This document shows positions 1 through 11,640 of a stretch of 64,000 nt of DNA, one piece after another (positions within the stretch are counted from its first letter, which is position 1; every line of letters starts with the position of its first letter). The notes beneath the pieces are model-generated. The model saw only the letters and a list, made by a program, of their open reading frames with translations. It was not told the origin of the DNA and made no database searches. The translations under genes and the position numbers were made by a program. The stretch is from Paenibacillus pini JCM 16418 (lineage in GTDB: Bacteria; Bacillota; Bacilli; Paenibacillales; Paenibacillaceae), in the NCBI RefSeq assembly GCF_000576305.1, contig NZ_BAVZ01000002.1:434001-498000 (forward strand), in the 5' to 3' direction.

Positions 1-630
1 GATCGACTTCAGCTTGGCTCTAGTTTGACGATTGGGGAATATGTACTCCCCAGAATGCTGGGGCCTTTCGGTAAGCTATACCCGCATATTAACATTATGA
101 TGAAAGTCATGAATACGACGCAAATTATTGAGGAAATTACAAAGCATCAGCTTAATTTTGGTCTGATTGAAGCTCCGGTACAGCATGCGGATATGACGAT
201 AGAGGCCGTCATGCAGGACGAGCTTAAATTGATTGTTCCGGTAGGTCATCCGCTTGCAACGCAAGATGAGGTAGACCTTGAGGAAGTCATACGTTATCCT
301 TTCGTGCTACGTGAGAAAGGATCGGGTACGAGGCAGGTAATGGAAGAACAGCTTATGGAGCGAGGTATTCAGCCTCAAAGTTTGAATACCGTCATGGAGC
401 TTGGAAGTACGGGAGCAGTGAAATCTGCAGTGGAAGCAGGTCTAGGCATAACCATATTGTCTCCTTTCTCGGTAAGACATGAAACGGCGTTAGATCTCAT
501 GAAGGTTATTCATATTCGCGATGCCTCTTTTAAGCGGCAATTCTATGCAATTCAACTGAAATCTACGCTTTTGCCAATTGCTGCGGTCACGTTCTTGAAT
601 TTTTTGAAGCATCAGACGCTGGACAACTAA
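1..630 (+). CDS. LysR-family transcriptional regulator, C-terminal part (5' end outside window)
   Basis: The reading frame is open from base 1, so the helix-turn-helix N-terminus lies upstream of the window. What is visible is about 209 residues of the periplasmic-binding-like effector domain of LysR regulators. It opens with GSSLTIGEYVLPRMLGPF, the typical start of that domain. Later come the ...FVLREKGSGTRQVME stretch and the GLGITILSPFSVRHE segment, which is the usual place of the second lobe. LysR proteins bind DNA as tetramers and respond to a small molecule. The closest functional type (CysL/YwfK-like versus others) cannot be told from this part. The regulated gene is also not visible, because the next gene runs in the same direction. 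Confidence 0.9.
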   Translation, partial: DRLQLGSSLTIGEYVLPRMLGPFGKLYPHINIMMKVMNTTQIIEEITKHQLNFGLIEAPVQHADMTIEAVMQDELKLIVPVGHPLATQDEVDLEEVIRYPFVLREKGSGTRQVMEEQLMERGIQPQSLNTVMELGSTGAVKSAVEAGLGITILSPFSVRHETALDLMKVIHIRDASFKRQFYAIQLKSTLLPIAAVTFLNFLKHQTLDN

Positions 631-682
631 CATTTTAATATCACTTCGAAGACAAAGACTGAAGATTCAGGAGGTTTCTTAG

Positions 683-1552
683 ATGGAATTACAAACCAAT
701 GGTTTATGCGATCTGCATACACACACACAAGCCTCAGATGGGATGCAGACCCCTACGGACAATGTACAGCGCGCTAAAGAAAAAGGATTATCCGCGATTG
801 CAATTACAGATCATGATACGACGGCGGGTATTGCTGAAGCATTAGAAGCTGGGAAAACGTATAGCATTACGGTAGTACCCGGCGTTGAAATTAGTACTCA
901 AGCTTCGGGTAAGGACATCCATGTGCTTGGATATTATGTAGATCATATAGATCCTCTATTTCAGAAGCGTCTTGCAGGATTACGAGATACGCGTGCAAAG
1001 CGCAACGATCTCATGATCGAAAGATTAAATCAGCTCGGTCTTTCCATCACAATGGAGGAAGTGATTGCAGGACTGGGTCGTCCACTGCAGCCCGACGAAA
1101 CGGTAGCCCGTCCGCATATGGCAGATGTACTGGTGGATAAGGGTTACGCTTCAGATATGAGGGATGCCTTTGATCGCTATCTCGGTGAACAAGCGCCGGG
1201 TTATGTCGCAGTGCAGCGGATTGCTCCTGAAACCGCATGCGACTGGATTAGAGAAGCAGGAGGCACCCCTGTGCTAGCCCATCCGGGCATTTACGGGGAC
1301 GATGCTTTGGTACGTAAAGTAATTAAAGAGGCGAAGCCTACTGGAATTGAGGTTTATCATTCGGATCATGGTCCAGCGGAAGAAGAGCGTTATACTGCAA
1401 TGGCTGAGGAATATGGTCTGATTGTCACCGCAGGATCTGATTATCATGGCGCGCGGCAGGGAGTTATTTTTCACGGAGATATTGGAAATCGGACGGTACC
1501 TGTGAAGGTGTTAGAACTTCTGAAGTCACAAGCGAAGCCAGATGTTTATTGA
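683..1552 (+). CDS. PHP-domain phosphoesterase (TrpH/YciV-type)
   Basis: This is a 289-residue PHP-superfamily metal phosphoesterase. The metal-ligand motifs appear in order: DLHTHTQASDG near residue 10, ITDHDT near 40, PGVEIS near 66, ARPHMADVL near 140, LAHPG near 195, and GSDYHG near the C-terminus. Family members related to E. coli YciV/RNase AM act on nucleotide or short RNA substrates (3',5'-bisphosphates and 5' ends), but the substrate cannot be read from sequence alone. The start ATG has a good Shine-Dalgarno (caggaggt) 8-10 bases upstream. It is followed by a bidirectional terminator, so it is probably transcribed alone or with the LysR gene. Confidence 0.88.
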   Translation: MELQTNGLCDLHTHTQASDGMQTPTDNVQRAKEKGLSAIAITDHDTTAGIAEALEAGKTYSITVVPGVEISTQASGKDIHVLGYYVDHIDPLFQKRLAGLRDTRAKRNDLMIERLNQLGLSITMEEVIAGLGRPLQPDETVARPHMADVLVDKGYASDMRDAFDRYLGEQAPGYVAVQRIAPETACDWIREAGGTPVLAHPGIYGDDALVRKVIKEAKPTGIEVYHSDHGPAEEERYTAMAEEYGLIVTAGSDYHGARQGVIFHGDIGNRTVPVKVLELLKSQAKPDVY

Positions 1553-1595
1553 AGGTGAGGATATAACAATACTCTTCTTCATTTGCAATAAAAAT

Positions 1596-1636
1596 AAAGC
1601 CTTGGGGGCAGCGTGATCGCAGCCCCAAGGCTTTTT
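1596..1636. terminator. bidirectional intrinsic terminator between convergent genes
   Basis: A perfect 12-bp stem AAAGCCTTGGGG/CCCCAAGGCTTT encloses a short loop and has T runs on both strands. It sits between the PHP gene and the convergent rqcH gene. Confidence 0.9.
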
Positions 1637-1670
1637 ATATTGCGTATTCATCTAAATATGAGCTAGAATT

Positions 1671-3437
1671 TTAATTCTTGATTGAACTAGGCATGGCCTT
1701 AATATGTTCTTCATTGGGTGTGACCACCAGTGTCTTTTGATGATCATAGATAACGAAACCAGGCTTGGCTCCATTCGGCTTATGCACATGACGGATTAAC
1801 GTATAGTCTACTGGAACACTGCTTGAATGTTTAGCCTGACTATAATAGGCGGCAAGCTGAGAGGCTTCATCCAGTGTCGCTTCACCAAAATCAGTGCTGC
1901 GAATAACGACATGCGATCCGGGAATATCTTTGGTGTGCAACCAAGTATCATTCGAACTTGCCATTTTGTTGGTCAGATACTCATTCTGCAAGTTGTTCTT
2001 GCCAACATAGATTTCAATACCTTCAGATGAAGTATACATATGCAATGTTGGACGATCGATTTTTTTCTTCTTCTTATTTGATTTCTTGCTGCGATCGCGC
2101 AGGTACCCTTGCTGAACCAATTCCTCACGAATGCCATCGATATCACTCATTGAAGCATAGGATAGCTGCTGTAGCAGGTCATCCATATAGCGAATTTCTT
2201 CATTCGTTTTCTTCAGTTGCTCATCAATGACAACAAGACTGTTTTTAAATTTATTATATTTTTTAAAATAACGTTGCGCGTTATCGGATGGATTCAGTAG
2301 AGGATCAAGCGGAATGGTGATTGTGGCCTGATCTTCATCGTAGAAGTTAATGAGCTCTACTGATGTATCGCCTTTGTTCAGTGTATGAAGAGAAGCGAAC
2401 AGAAGCTCTCCCCAAATTCGGAACTGATCAGCATCGGCTGCCTCATCAAGGTCTCCCTGTAAATGATCGAGTTTCTTGATATTTTTGGACCGTTCATTTT
2501 GGAGGAAACGTAGCATATCGCTGACACGCTGTTTAACGGTATCCCGTTCTGCTTTATCCCCATAATAATCCTCCATACAGAGGCTGATCGTTTCGAAGGT
2601 CTTCGCATCCTCTTTAATCAGTGTGAGTGGCACTGCCGAGAATATCATTTTACCTTTGGCATTTTCCCCAGACATTGGAGCGTATTGCTGCTGTCCTACA
2701 GGCCCCATAACCTCAGAAAATGCGTTCCAGAGAGCCTCGCAGTCTGAGCTACTCAGGATCAGACTATCATCTTCTGTCCGTTGCAGCTGTAGGGCGCTCC
2801 GACTACATATTTCTTGTGCAATCAGTGGACTAAGTCCGCTGAATGTATCAACCATCCACGAAATAGGATCAGTTTCGATACTCTTACATTGTTCTATAAA
2901 AGCGTCTTTATCAATGTCTAGCGGATTGAGTTTGTGTTGAGCTGGAGGCTCTGTGTAGGAGCATCCAGGCATTACAATCCGGTAGCTACTTATACTAGGC
3001 GTGATATGGTGAATCCCATCCAGAATATTCTCGCCAGTAGCGTCCGTTAGAATAATGTTACTGTGACGGCCCATAAGTTCAATAATAATCTTCTTTGTTG
3101 AAACATCTCCGAGTTCATCACGCTGGCGAACTCTAATATGGATAACGCGCTCCATACCCACTTGACTGATTTCTTCAATGACCCCGCCTTCACAATGTTT
3201 GCGCATTAACATGCAGAACATAGGTGCTTCTGGTGGGTTAAGGAAGCTATGCTCCGTCATATGTACCCGTGGGTAAGTCGGATTAGCTGAGAGAAGTAGC
3301 TTCGTACCGCCTTCTCGTGTCCGTAAATGAAATAGGATATCGTGCTGGTTAGGCTGATATATTTTATTGATCCGAGCGCCTATGCTGGATTGTAGTTCAT
3401 GCACAATCGCTCGTGTTACGATTCCGTCTAATGCCAT
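1671..3437 (-). CDS. rqcH: RqcH/NFACT-family ribosome quality control protein (FbpA-like)
   Basis: This 588-residue protein has the NFACT layout. An NFACT-N domain (starting MALDGIVTRAIVHELQ) is followed by a helical/coiled-coil middle (about 290-420) and a C-terminal NFACT-R domain with the signature WLHTKDIPGSHVVIR. In B. subtilis the homologue YloA/RqcH binds obstructed 50S subunits and recruits tRNA-Ala to add C-terminal alanine tails that mark stalled peptides for degradation. Older annotations call the family fibronectin-binding proteins. Its size is normal (about 570-590). It is transcribed away from the Ca2+ ATPase gene, the same divergent pair as yloA/yloB in Bacillus. Function is assigned by family and synteny. 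Confidence 0.93.
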   Translation of the reverse strand: MALDGIVTRAIVHELQSSIGARINKIYQPNQHDILFHLRTREGGTKLLLSANPTYPRVHMTEHSFLNPPEAPMFCMLMRKHCEGGVIEEISQVGMERVIHIRVRQRDELGDVSTKKIIIELMGRHSNIILTDATGENILDGIHHITPSISSYRIVMPGCSYTEPPAQHKLNPLDIDKDAFIEQCKSIETDPISWMVDTFSGLSPLIAQEICSRSALQLQRTEDDSLILSSSDCEALWNAFSEVMGPVGQQQYAPMSGENAKGKMIFSAVPLTLIKEDAKTFETISLCMEDYYGDKAERDTVKQRVSDMLRFLQNERSKNIKKLDHLQGDLDEAADADQFRIWGELLFASLHTLNKGDTSVELINFYDEDQATITIPLDPLLNPSDNAQRYFKKYNKFKNSLVVIDEQLKKTNEEIRYMDDLLQQLSYASMSDIDGIREELVQQGYLRDRSKKSNKKKKKIDRPTLHMYTSSEGIEIYVGKNNLQNEYLTNKMASSNDTWLHTKDIPGSHVVIRSTDFGEATLDEASQLAAYYSQAKHSSSVPVDYTLIRHVHKPNGAKPGFVIYDHQKTLVVTPNEEHIKAMPSSIKN

Positions 3438-3612
3438 GCTTCATATCTCCCATCTGTATAGCTCTCTTCTCTATGATGCCATAGTTTGGGCAAAAACTTA
3501 AGAGGGGCCTTTGTGATATTTTAACCCCTGTCCGAATACATTTACGTATGAAGAGGTGGAAAAGCTGTCAATACCGCTGAAACTGATCAAAGACCGGGAG
3601 GGAAAAGGAAGC

Positions 3613-6408
3613 ATGGAACAAACAAAATGGCATCAGATACATGTGGATGAGCTCCATCAGGTACTGGATGTTGATCCGCAGCAAGGCCTCACGGAGGAAG
3701 AAGCGGAGGGGCGCCGAAAAAAATATGGCATGAATGAATTGTCGGAAGGGAAGCGAATCTCTCCCATCATACTGTTTTTGAACCAGTTCAAAGACTTTAT
3801 GGTACTTATTCTCATGGGCGCCACTTTGGTATCAGGTCTCTTGGGTGAGTATCTGGATGCTGTTACGATTATCGCGATTATTTTATTGAACGGGGTTCTG
3901 GGCTTTGTGCAGGAATTCCGTGCAGAACGGTCCCTCCGGGCACTTAGACAGTTATCAGCCCCAAGTGCTAAGGTGCTCCGTGGGGGTAAAGTGGTATCGA
4001 TCCAGGCCAAATTGCTGGTTCCGGGAGATATCATTCTGATGGAAAGTGGAGACCGTATACCCGCCGACGTACGTTGGATTCAGACAAATAGCTGTTACAT
4101 TGAGGAATCGGCACTTACAGGAGAGTCTGTTCCAGTCGGGAAGCATAGTCAGCCCATTCCAGAATCGGATATCCCACTTGGGGATCTGAAGAATATTGGT
4201 TTCATGGGAACGATGATGACGCGTGGTACAGCTAGAGGTGTTGTCGTACGCATAGGCATGGATACGGAAATGGGTAAAATTGCCAACTTGATTCAAAGCA
4301 CAGAGTCACAGGAAACCCCCCTTCAGCATCGTTTAGAACAACTAGGGAAATTGTTGATTATCCTCTCACTCGGCTTGACGGTTATGGTAGTGGTTGCCGG
4401 GATTTTGCATGGTCAGCCGGCTGTAGGCATGTTCCTTGCGGGTGTCAGTCTAGCGGTGGCCGCAATTCCGGAAGGTCTTCCAGCTATTGTGACCGTTGCT
4501 TTAGCGCTCGGTGTTCAGCGCATGATTAAGCGTAAAGCGATCGTACGTAAACTGCCATCCGTTGAAACGCTAGGCTGCGCATCGGTCATTTGTTCTGATA
4601 AAACAGGTACACTGACACAGAATAAAATGACTGTAACCCGTGTATGGGTTGGTGGCAGAAGTCTTGAAGTGACTGGCGATGGATATGCACCGACGGGTCA
4701 GATTTTAGATAACACTCACCCCGTTGACCTTAAAAATGATCAAGGGTTACGCCGTTTACTGCAAATTGGTGCACTATGCAACAACGCTGAAATTGTAGAG
4801 CAGTTACCTACCGAGCTTCGTGGTAAGCGTAAAGGTAAAGAGGATCCTCAAGGCGCAGTATGGGAATTAAAAGGTGATCCTACGGAAGGAGCACTTATTA
4901 CACTTTCATCCAAAATGGGGATGAGCCCTCATTCGTTGGCGAGTATGTATCAACGAGTAAAGGAGTTCCCATTTGATTCGGAACGCAAATTGATGTCTGT
5001 TGTGGTTAGTCATCAAGGGGGTAAGCTTCTTTGCACCAAAGGTGCACCTGATGTGCTTCTAAATCAATGTGCCTACATTTTGTGGGAAGGTAAAGTCGTC
5101 CCTTGCACAGCAACACTGCGTCAGAAGGTAGTCGCAATGAATGAAGAAATGGCATCTGGAGCGCTCCGTGTTCTAGGTATGGCCTATAAGGATCTCCGTC
5201 CGAGTGAATCGGTGCAAAAGGAATCCGAAGCTGAATGCCAGCTTGTCTTTGTGGGCTTAGCCGGCATGATCGATCCACCACGCCGCGAAGTACGTGATGC
5301 GATTGCCACATGCCGCAGAGCGGGCATTAAGACGGTCATGATCACGGGTGATCATGGTACAACGGCTGAAGCGATAGCTCATCAGCTTAACATTATGCCT
5401 CGCGGCGGTCTAGCCATGACGGGTCAAGATTTGTCGCGCATCAGCGATGATGAACTTGACGCGAAGGTAGACACTGTATTTGTGTATTCTCGAGTATCGC
5501 CTGAGCACAAGCTACGGATCGTTAAATCGCTTCAGCGTAAAGGGCATGTCGTTGCCATGACAGGCGACGGGGTGAATGATGCGCCAGCTATTAAAGCAGC
5601 GGATATTGGGATTGCTATGGGCATTACCGGAACGGATGTGACTAAAGAGGCATCTGCACTCATATTAAGTGATGATAATTTCTCCACCATTGTAGCGGCC
5701 ATTGAGGAAGGACGAAATATCTACGAAAACATCCGGAAGTTTATCCGTTATTTACTTGCTTCCAATGTGGGTGAAATCTTAACCATGTTTTTCGCTATGA
5801 TGCTGGCACTTCCGCTACCTTTATTACCGATTCAAATATTGTGGGTCAATCTGGTGACCGATGGTCTGCCAGCGATGGCTTTAGGTGTTGATCAGCCGGA
5901 GAAGGATCTGATGGAGCATAAGCCACGCGGCGCAAGGGAAAATATCTTCGCACGTCGGCTTGGTTGGAAAATCATTAGCCGTGGCTTCTTGATAGGTTTA
6001 TGTACACTAGGTGCCTTCTGGCTCACACTTCGTATCGATCCGAGTAATCCGGGTCAGCTGATCAAAGCGCAGTCCGTAGCCTTTGCTACACTAGTCATGG
6101 CTCAGCTGATTCATGTATTTGATTGCCGCAGCTCTCGCTCAATTTTCCACCGGAATCCGCTTCAGAATAAGTATCTTGTGCTAGCCGTGCTGTCTTCCGT
6201 CGTACTCATGCTTGTGGTTATGTACGTGGAGCCGCTGCAACCGATCTTTAAAACCGTTCCGCTAGGCTTACGCGAATGGGCGCTAACAATAGTGGCAGCA
6301 GGCATTCCGACGTTCTTAATGGGTATCGGTAGCGTGTGGGGAGGAAGACGCCATCGAAACATCGGTGGAGGTCGAATCGTGGCAAAAAGTACAAAGATTT
6401 CAGCATAA
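3613..6408 (+). CDS. calcium-translocating P-type ATPase (YloB-type)
   Basis: This is a P2A-type cation ATPase of 931 residues from the ATG at 3613. That start is preceded by aaaaggaag; an in-frame GTG at 3556 has no convincing ribosome site. The N-terminus ([16 protein letters not shown]) is the cation-ATPase N domain. It has the actuator motif TGES, the M4 ion-binding motif PEGLPA, the phosphorylation motif [11 protein letters not shown], the KGAPDVLL nucleotide-binding motif and the hinge [10 protein letters not shown]-terminal membrane helices follow. These PMCA/SERCA-like pumps export Ca2+; in B. subtilis YloB is a sporulation-expressed Ca2+ ATPase. The substrate is inferred from family and neighbour (yloA-yloB order), not proven. 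Confidence 0.93.
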   Translation: MEQTKWHQIHVDELHQVLDVDPQQGLTEEEAEGRRKKYGMNELSEGKRISPIILFLNQFKDFMVLILMGATLVSGLLGEYLDAVTIIAIILLNGVLGFVQEFRAERSLRALRQLSAPSAKVLRGGKVVSIQAKLLVPGDIILMESGDRIPADVRWIQTNSCYIEESALTGESVPVGKHSQPIPESDIPLGDLKNIGFMGTMMTRGTARGVVVRIGMDTEMGKIANLIQSTESQETPLQHRLEQLGKLLIILSLGLTVMVVVAGILHGQPAVGMFLAGVSLAVAAIPEGLPAIVTVALALGVQRMIKRKAIVRKLPSVETLGCASVICSDKTGTLTQNKMTVTRVWVGGRSLEVTGDGYAPTGQILDNTHPVDLKNDQGLRRLLQIGALCNNAEIVEQLPTELRGKRKGKEDPQGAVWELKGDPTEGALITLSSKMGMSPHSLASMYQRVKEFPFDSERKLMSVVVSHQGGKLLCTKGAPDVLLNQCAYILWEGKVVPCTATLRQKVVAMNEEMASGALRVLGMAYKDLRPSESVQKESEAECQLVFVGLAGMIDPPRREVRDAIATCRRAGIKTVMITGDHGTTAEAIAHQLNIMPRGGLAMTGQDLSRISDDELDAKVDTVFVYSRVSPEHKLRIVKSLQRKGHVVAMTGDGVNDAPAIKAADIGIAMGITGTDVTKEASALILSDDNFSTIVAAIEEGRNIYENIRKFIRYLLASNVGEILTMFFAMMLALPLPLLPIQILWVNLVTDGLPAMALGVDQPEKDLMEHKPRGARENIFARRLGWKIISRGFLIGLCTLGAFWLTLRIDPSNPGQLIKAQSVAFATLVMAQLIHVFDCRSSRSIFHRNPLQNKYLVLAVLSSVVLMLVVMYVEPLQPIFKTVPLGLREWALTIVAAGIPTFLMGIGSVWGGRRHRNIGGGRIVAKSTKISA

Positions 6409-6485
6409 AATCAATACTAATCCACTGTTCCTATAAGGTATGCTAATGTCCAGTTGAAGCAATCGTTAAAGGAGTGGCAGGGGTT

Positions 6486-7334
6486 ATGGAATTTACTAAA
6501 ATGCATGGATTAGGCAATGATTTTATTGTTATATATGGGGAGCAAGCATTACCAGATCATGCTGCATTGCTCGCAGTTCAGTGGTGCGATCGTTTCTTCG
6601 GAATTGGAGCAGATGGTCTTGTCTACATTTTGCCTTCCGAAAAAGCAGATTTCCGGATGAGAATAATCAACTCGGATGGCTCAGAGGCTGAACAATGCGG
6701 TAATGCAATCCGTTGCGTTTCTAAATATGTGTATGATCACGGTTATGTAAAGCAGCGGGAGAACATCACCATTGAAACGTTAGGCGCGGGCGTACAGCAT
6801 GTTAAGCTGCATATAATTGAAGGAGAAGTGGACCGAGTTACGGTAGATATGGGAGAACCTGTACTTGCTGGACTACAAGTTCCAACCACAATTGATGCAT
6901 CTTCCATTGTGAACTTGCCTCTAGAGGCGGCTGGGCAATATTTTCACTTTACAGCAGTATCCATGGGCAATCCCCATTGCGTAATTTATGTGGATGACGC
7001 GGTCTCCTTCGACCTCGATACATGGGGTCCTAAGCTTGAGGTTCACCCTTTTTTTTCTAAAAAAATCAATGTGGAGTTTGCTACTGTTGTGGACCGTACT
7101 ACGGTTGATATGCGGGTCTGGGAACGAGGTGCAGGGCCAACGCTTGCTTGCGGTACAGGAGCTTGTGCTACACTTGTTTCCTCGGTCTTAAATGGTAAGA
7201 CAGATCGATCCGCTTGGATACGCCTTAAGGGTGGGGACTTGTTTATTGAATGGAATGAAGCGGATAATCGGGTGTATATGACTGGACCAGCCGCTATGGT
7301 ATATACAGGGACCGTCGTAGACGTTCAAGTGTAG
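6486..7334 (+). CDS. dapF: diaminopimelate epimerase
   Basis: The protein interconverts LL- and meso-diaminopimelate for lysine and peptidoglycan synthesis. It has 282 residues from the ATG at 6486, chosen because aaaggag lies 11 bases upstream; the in-frame GTG at 6474 overlaps that ribosome site. It starts with MEFTKMHGLGNDFIV. Both catalytic cysteines are present, in the motifs EQCGNAIRC and ACGTGAC. A strong terminator follows, so it ends its transcript. The position between the Ca2+ ATPase and the methyltetrahydrofolate gene differs from B. subtilis, where dapF is elsewhere. Confidence 0.96.
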   Translation: MEFTKMHGLGNDFIVIYGEQALPDHAALLAVQWCDRFFGIGADGLVYILPSEKADFRMRIINSDGSEAEQCGNAIRCVSKYVYDHGYVKQRENITIETLGAGVQHVKLHIIEGEVDRVTVDMGEPVLAGLQVPTTIDASSIVNLPLEAAGQYFHFTAVSMGNPHCVIYVDDAVSFDLDTWGPKLEVHPFFSKKINVEFATVVDRTTVDMRVWERGAGPTLACGTGACATLVSSVLNGKTDRSAWIRLKGGDLFIEWNEADNRVYMTGPAAMVYTGTVVDVQV

Positions 7335-7362
7335 ACAGAACTTTTTGCAAGAATATGTGAAA

Positions 7363-7409
7363 AAAAGCCTGCAGGCTACGTATCGAAAGATGCCGTCATG
7401 CAGGCTTTT
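7363..7409. terminator. intrinsic terminator after dapF
   Basis: An 11-bp perfect stem AAAAGCCTGCA/TGCAGGCTTTT with a 25-base loop region lies 29 bases after the dapF stop. Confidence 0.8.
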
Positions 7410-7544
7410 GCATGTGATGAGTAATTGATTACATATAACTCTTGTACCTTGAAGCAGAAGCATAATTAATCTCATTTCAGGGCTTATCTTTAGGTGGGAT
7501 ATATGATACATTAATATGAAAAAATGCAGGGTGGAGGAACAATC

Positions 7545-9412
7545 ATGAAACCGGAGTTGCGTAAAGCTTGGGATCATCAAGTTCTGGTCGGTGACGGCGC
7601 GATGGGCACCTTCCTATACCAAATGGGGTTCCCGGTGGGCATTTCCTATGAGGAACTAAACCTGACTTCCCCAGAAGTCATCAGGGATGTTCATCGTCGT
7701 TACGTAGAAGCGGGTACACAGATTTTGGAAACCAATACCTTCTCAGCGAATTATGACAAGCTTTCCAAGTATGGTCTTGAATCCAAGGTGGAAGAGATTA
7801 ACCGAGCAGGTGTACGAATTGCCAAAGAGGTAGCGGGACCAAACGGTTATGTTGTAGGAGCGATCGGCTCCATTCGTGGAGGTAAACGTACCAACATTTC
7901 CACTTCTGAACTCAAACAATATTTTGAACAGCAAATCACAGCACTTCTGACCGAAGGTGTGGACGGTATCTTATTGGAAACCTTTTATGATGTGGAAGAG
8001 CTGTATCTTGCATTATCAAATGTGCGTAGACTGAGCGATTTACCTGTTATCTGTCAGTTTGCCGTTGAGGATTTGGGAAGAACTCTTGATGGCTACACCA
8101 TGCCGGAAGCTTTTCGTTTGCTGCAACAAGAGGGCGCAGATGTGATCGGATTTAACTGCCGCACAGGTCCAAACGGAATCATGGGTGCGCTTCGAACGCT
8201 TGAAGGACAGTTATCTGTTCCTGTATCCGTGTATCCGAATGCCGGTGTGGCTGATTATGTGGATGGGGAATACCGGTATGGTGCGACACCTGAATATTTT
8301 GGGCAAATGGCCCTTAAATTTGCTGATATGGGAGCTCGTATCATAGGTGGATGCTGTGGTACAACGCCTGCACATATTGCTGAGATCGCTTCTGCTCTGA
8401 AAGGGTATGTTCCTCAGCCAATATCTTACGAGCCGGTGCCTGTTCAACCTCCTGTCGTTATACATGAACAACTTGCAGAAGATACTAGTGTTAGCAAAAC
8501 TCCTAATATTGTTGATTTAGTGAAGCAGCGTCACACCGTAATAGTTGAACTTGACCCTCCGCGTGATCTGGATATTGTTAAGTTCATGAAAGGTGCACAG
8601 GCACTCAAAGATGCCGGAGCCGATGCTCTAACTTTAGCCGACAATTCGCTTGCGGTAACTCGGATGAGCAATATGGCGCTTGGTCATCTCGTGCAGGCTC
8701 AGACTGGTCTTCGACCATTAGTACATATCGCCTGTCGCGACCGAAATTTGATTGGAACCCAATCTCATATGATGGGTTTTGATGCTCTTGGTATTGATCA
8801 TGTTCTCGCGGTAACAGGTGACCCTGCGCGTTTTGGAGATCTACCAGGTTCAAGCTCTGTATATGATTTGACTTCATTTGAAATTATTCGGATGATTAAA
8901 CAGCTTAACGATGGAATCGCTTTCTCGGGTCAACCTTTGAAACAGAAAGCTAAATTTGTTGTTGGAGCTGCCTTTAATCCTCATGGTAAACATTTGCATA
9001 AAGCTGTAGCGCGACTAGAACGAAAAATCGCCGCAGGAGCTGATTATATCATGACGCAACCTGTGTATGATCCTGAATTGATCTGTGCGATGAAAGAAGC
9101 AACAAAACATCTTGAAATTCCAATTTTTGTTGGTATTATGCCACTGGCTAGTGGAAGGAATGCTGAGTATTTGCATAATGAAGTACCGGGTATCCAGCTC
9201 TCCGATGATGTACGTACCGTATGGCTGGGCTCGAAGGAGCTGAGGGCAGAGCTATGGGCGTAGCTATTGCTAAAGAACTGCTGGATGTGGCGATGGATCA
9301 TTTTAATGGTATCTATTTAATGACACCATTTATGCTTTACGAAATGAGTGCTCAGTTACTTGAGCATGTGTGGGCGAAGTCAGGGCATCCTGCGACCCCC
9401 TTGTTTCACTGA
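7545..9412 (+). CDS. bifunctional homocysteine S-methyltransferase / 5,10-methylenetetrahydrofolate reductase, frameshifted
   Basis: The first half is a zinc-dependent homocysteine S-methyltransferase (GDGAMGTFLYQMG, ETNTFSANY, and the zinc cysteines FNCR and GGCCGTTP). The second half is a MetF-like FAD reductase (VELDPPRDLD, LVHIACRDRN, VTGDPARFG, ITQPVYD-like). B. subtilis YitJ has this fusion and serves methionine synthesis. The start ATG at 7545 follows gtggagg. The frame breaks near 9217 after ...LSDDVRT; the protein resumes in the +1-related frame as MAGLEGAEGRAMGVAIAKELL up to 9412. One lost C (ACC[C]GT) restores a normal product of about 620 residues. No S-box riboswitch was seen upstream. 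Confidence 0.9.
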
Positions 9413-9450
9413 GAATTATCAATTACAATAGTTTAATGGATGTGGTGCCG

Positions 9451-10346
9451 ATGTCATTCAGCATGACCGGATATGGTCAATCTGCCCGTCATTTTGAGGG
9501 CTACAAGCTGGAGTTCGAAGTCAAATCTGTCAATCATGCTATTGCGAAGTTGTTCTTCGCATGCCGCGAGAATGGACATGCTTTGAAGACGCGTTAAGAA
9601 GAACGGTACAACGGTACGTTAAACGCGGCCGGATTGACGTTTATATTAACAAAGAGGCGGAAGATGGAACTTCGCCTCTGGTTTCATTTAATCATCACGC
9701 GGTGAGTGCGTATGTGAAGGCGGCTCAAGATCTTTCTCAGCAGTATGGCCTAGATGGCACACTGACCGTGAAAGATTTGTTGTCTCTGCCGGATGTATTG
9801 CACTCACCCGAACAGCCTAAGCAAAATGAGCAGGACGATTTAAATGCCTGGGGAAACTTGCTTCAGGAAGGCCTAATTCAGGCTTTGGATGGCCTTGTGC
9901 TCATGCGAAGTCAAGAAGGTAAGCATCTAGCCACGGACGTGGAGCAACGGCTGATTAAGCTGCAGACCCTTCACGCAGAGATGACGAAGCTTGCGCCAAG
10001 TGTTGTGGAAGATTACCGTTCCAAGCTCAAGCAAAGGCTGAGTGAACTTAATGATGGTTCCTTTGTTTTTGATGAACATAAATTTGGCATGGAAATTGCT
10101 ATTTTTGCGGACCGTTCCAACATTGATGAAGAATTAATAAGGCTAAAGAGCCATTTTGAACAATGCAAGGGATTGCTTCGTGCGGATGAGCCAGTCGGAA
10201 GAAAGCTAGATTTTCTGATTCAGGAGATGAACAGGGAAGTTAACACGATTGGATCCAAGGCTAATCATCTGACTCTGGTAAACCGTGTTGTCGAAATGAA
10301 GGCGGAGCTAGAAAAAATTCGCGAACAATTGGCCAATATAGAATAG
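9451..10346 (+). CDS. YicC/YloC-family endoribonuclease, frameshifted
   Basis: The N-terminus [18 protein letters not shown] is diagnostic of the YicC family. The frame is lost near 9537, after VKSVNH. Adding one base there gives [13 protein letters not shown] and joins it to the long downstream frame, which ends [15 protein letters not shown]. The combined product is about 298 residues, close to the family's usual 290. YicC of E. coli is an endoribonuclease and DUF1732 marks its C-terminus; the role in Firmicutes is not settled. The gene precedes remA-gmk-rpoZ as in B. subtilis (yloC-ylzA-gmk-yloH). The start has only a weak ribosome site (gtggtg); an alternative ATG lies at 9436. Confidence 0.9.
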
Positions 10347-10399
10347 AGCAGGCAATTTCGACAGAAAAGAGTCAAATGTATAGGGGGACGAACCTGAAT

Positions 10400-11247
<848 letters not shown>

Positions 11248-11301
11248 TCCGGTCCGTAAGAATCTGTAAGTGTGTTACTAAATGAGATGAGGTGTCCGCT
11301 A

Positions 11302-11520
11302 GTGTTATATCCTTCTATTGATGAAATGATGAACAAGGTTGACAGTAAGTATTCGCTCGTTGTTGCGGCTTCACGCCGTGCAAGACAACTACGCGAAGGA
11401 GAAAAGACGGATCTTAAGAGTCCTAAATCCCACAAGTACGTAGGAATTGCACTTGAAGAAATTTATGGTGATAAAATTCGTGTTATTCGCGAGCCTGTTT
11501 CTGAGCGCGACGAGCTTTAG
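11302..11520 (+). CDS. rpoZ: DNA-directed RNA polymerase omega subunit
   Basis: The 72-residue protein starts at GTG 11302 with MLYPSIDEMMNKVDSKYSLV, and has the conserved ASRRARQL segment and the KYVGIALEEI ending typical of Firmicute omega. The GTG start is preferred because gaggtg lies about 9 bases upstream and homologues begin MLYPSID. An upstream in-frame TTG at 11272 would add unrelated residues. Omega helps assemble RNA polymerase. The gene sits after gmk as in B. subtilis and is followed by two terminators. Confidence 0.95.
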   Translation: MLYPSIDEMMNKVDSKYSLVVAASRRARQLREGEKTDLKSPKSHKYVGIALEEIYGDKIRVIREPVSERDEL

Positions 11521-11541
11521 GATTTAATTCATTAGACTTAT

Positions 11542-11582
11542 ACAGGCATTAGTGCCATCAATGCGGCATTAATGCCTGTTTT
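11542..11582 (+). terminator. first of two tandem hairpins after rpoZ
   Basis: A 15-bp stem (ACAGGCATTAGTGCC with GGCATTAATGCCTGT, one G-U pair) is followed by a short T run. It lies 21 bases after the rpoZ stop. Confidence 0.75.
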
Positions 11583-11583
11583 C

Positions 11584-11609
11584 ATACAACCGCAAGGTTG
11601 TATTTTTTT
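11584..11609 (+). terminator. intrinsic terminator between rpoZ and coaBC
   Basis: A perfect 8-bp stem ATACAACC/GGTTGTAT with a GCAA tetraloop is followed by seven Ts. It should separate the yicC-rpoZ unit from coaBC, although read-through is possible. Confidence 0.88.
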
Positions 11610-11640
11610 CTCTATTTCAGACGAAAGTGGGGGAGCATGC

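Noticed and set aside
1827..2940. Plus-strand frames of 67-105 residues over rqcH
   Set aside because: They overlap a clear conserved gene on the minus strand, have no ribosome sites and no recognisable protein.
7412..7544. S-box riboswitch before the methionine-related gene
   Set aside because: The conserved S-box sequences (for example the GAGGTGGAGGGA block with its partners) and a terminator were not found; only a ribosome site is present.
9221..9412. Separate 63-residue gene
   Set aside because: It continues the methyltetrahydrofolate reductase after a one-base frameshift and has no start signals of its own.
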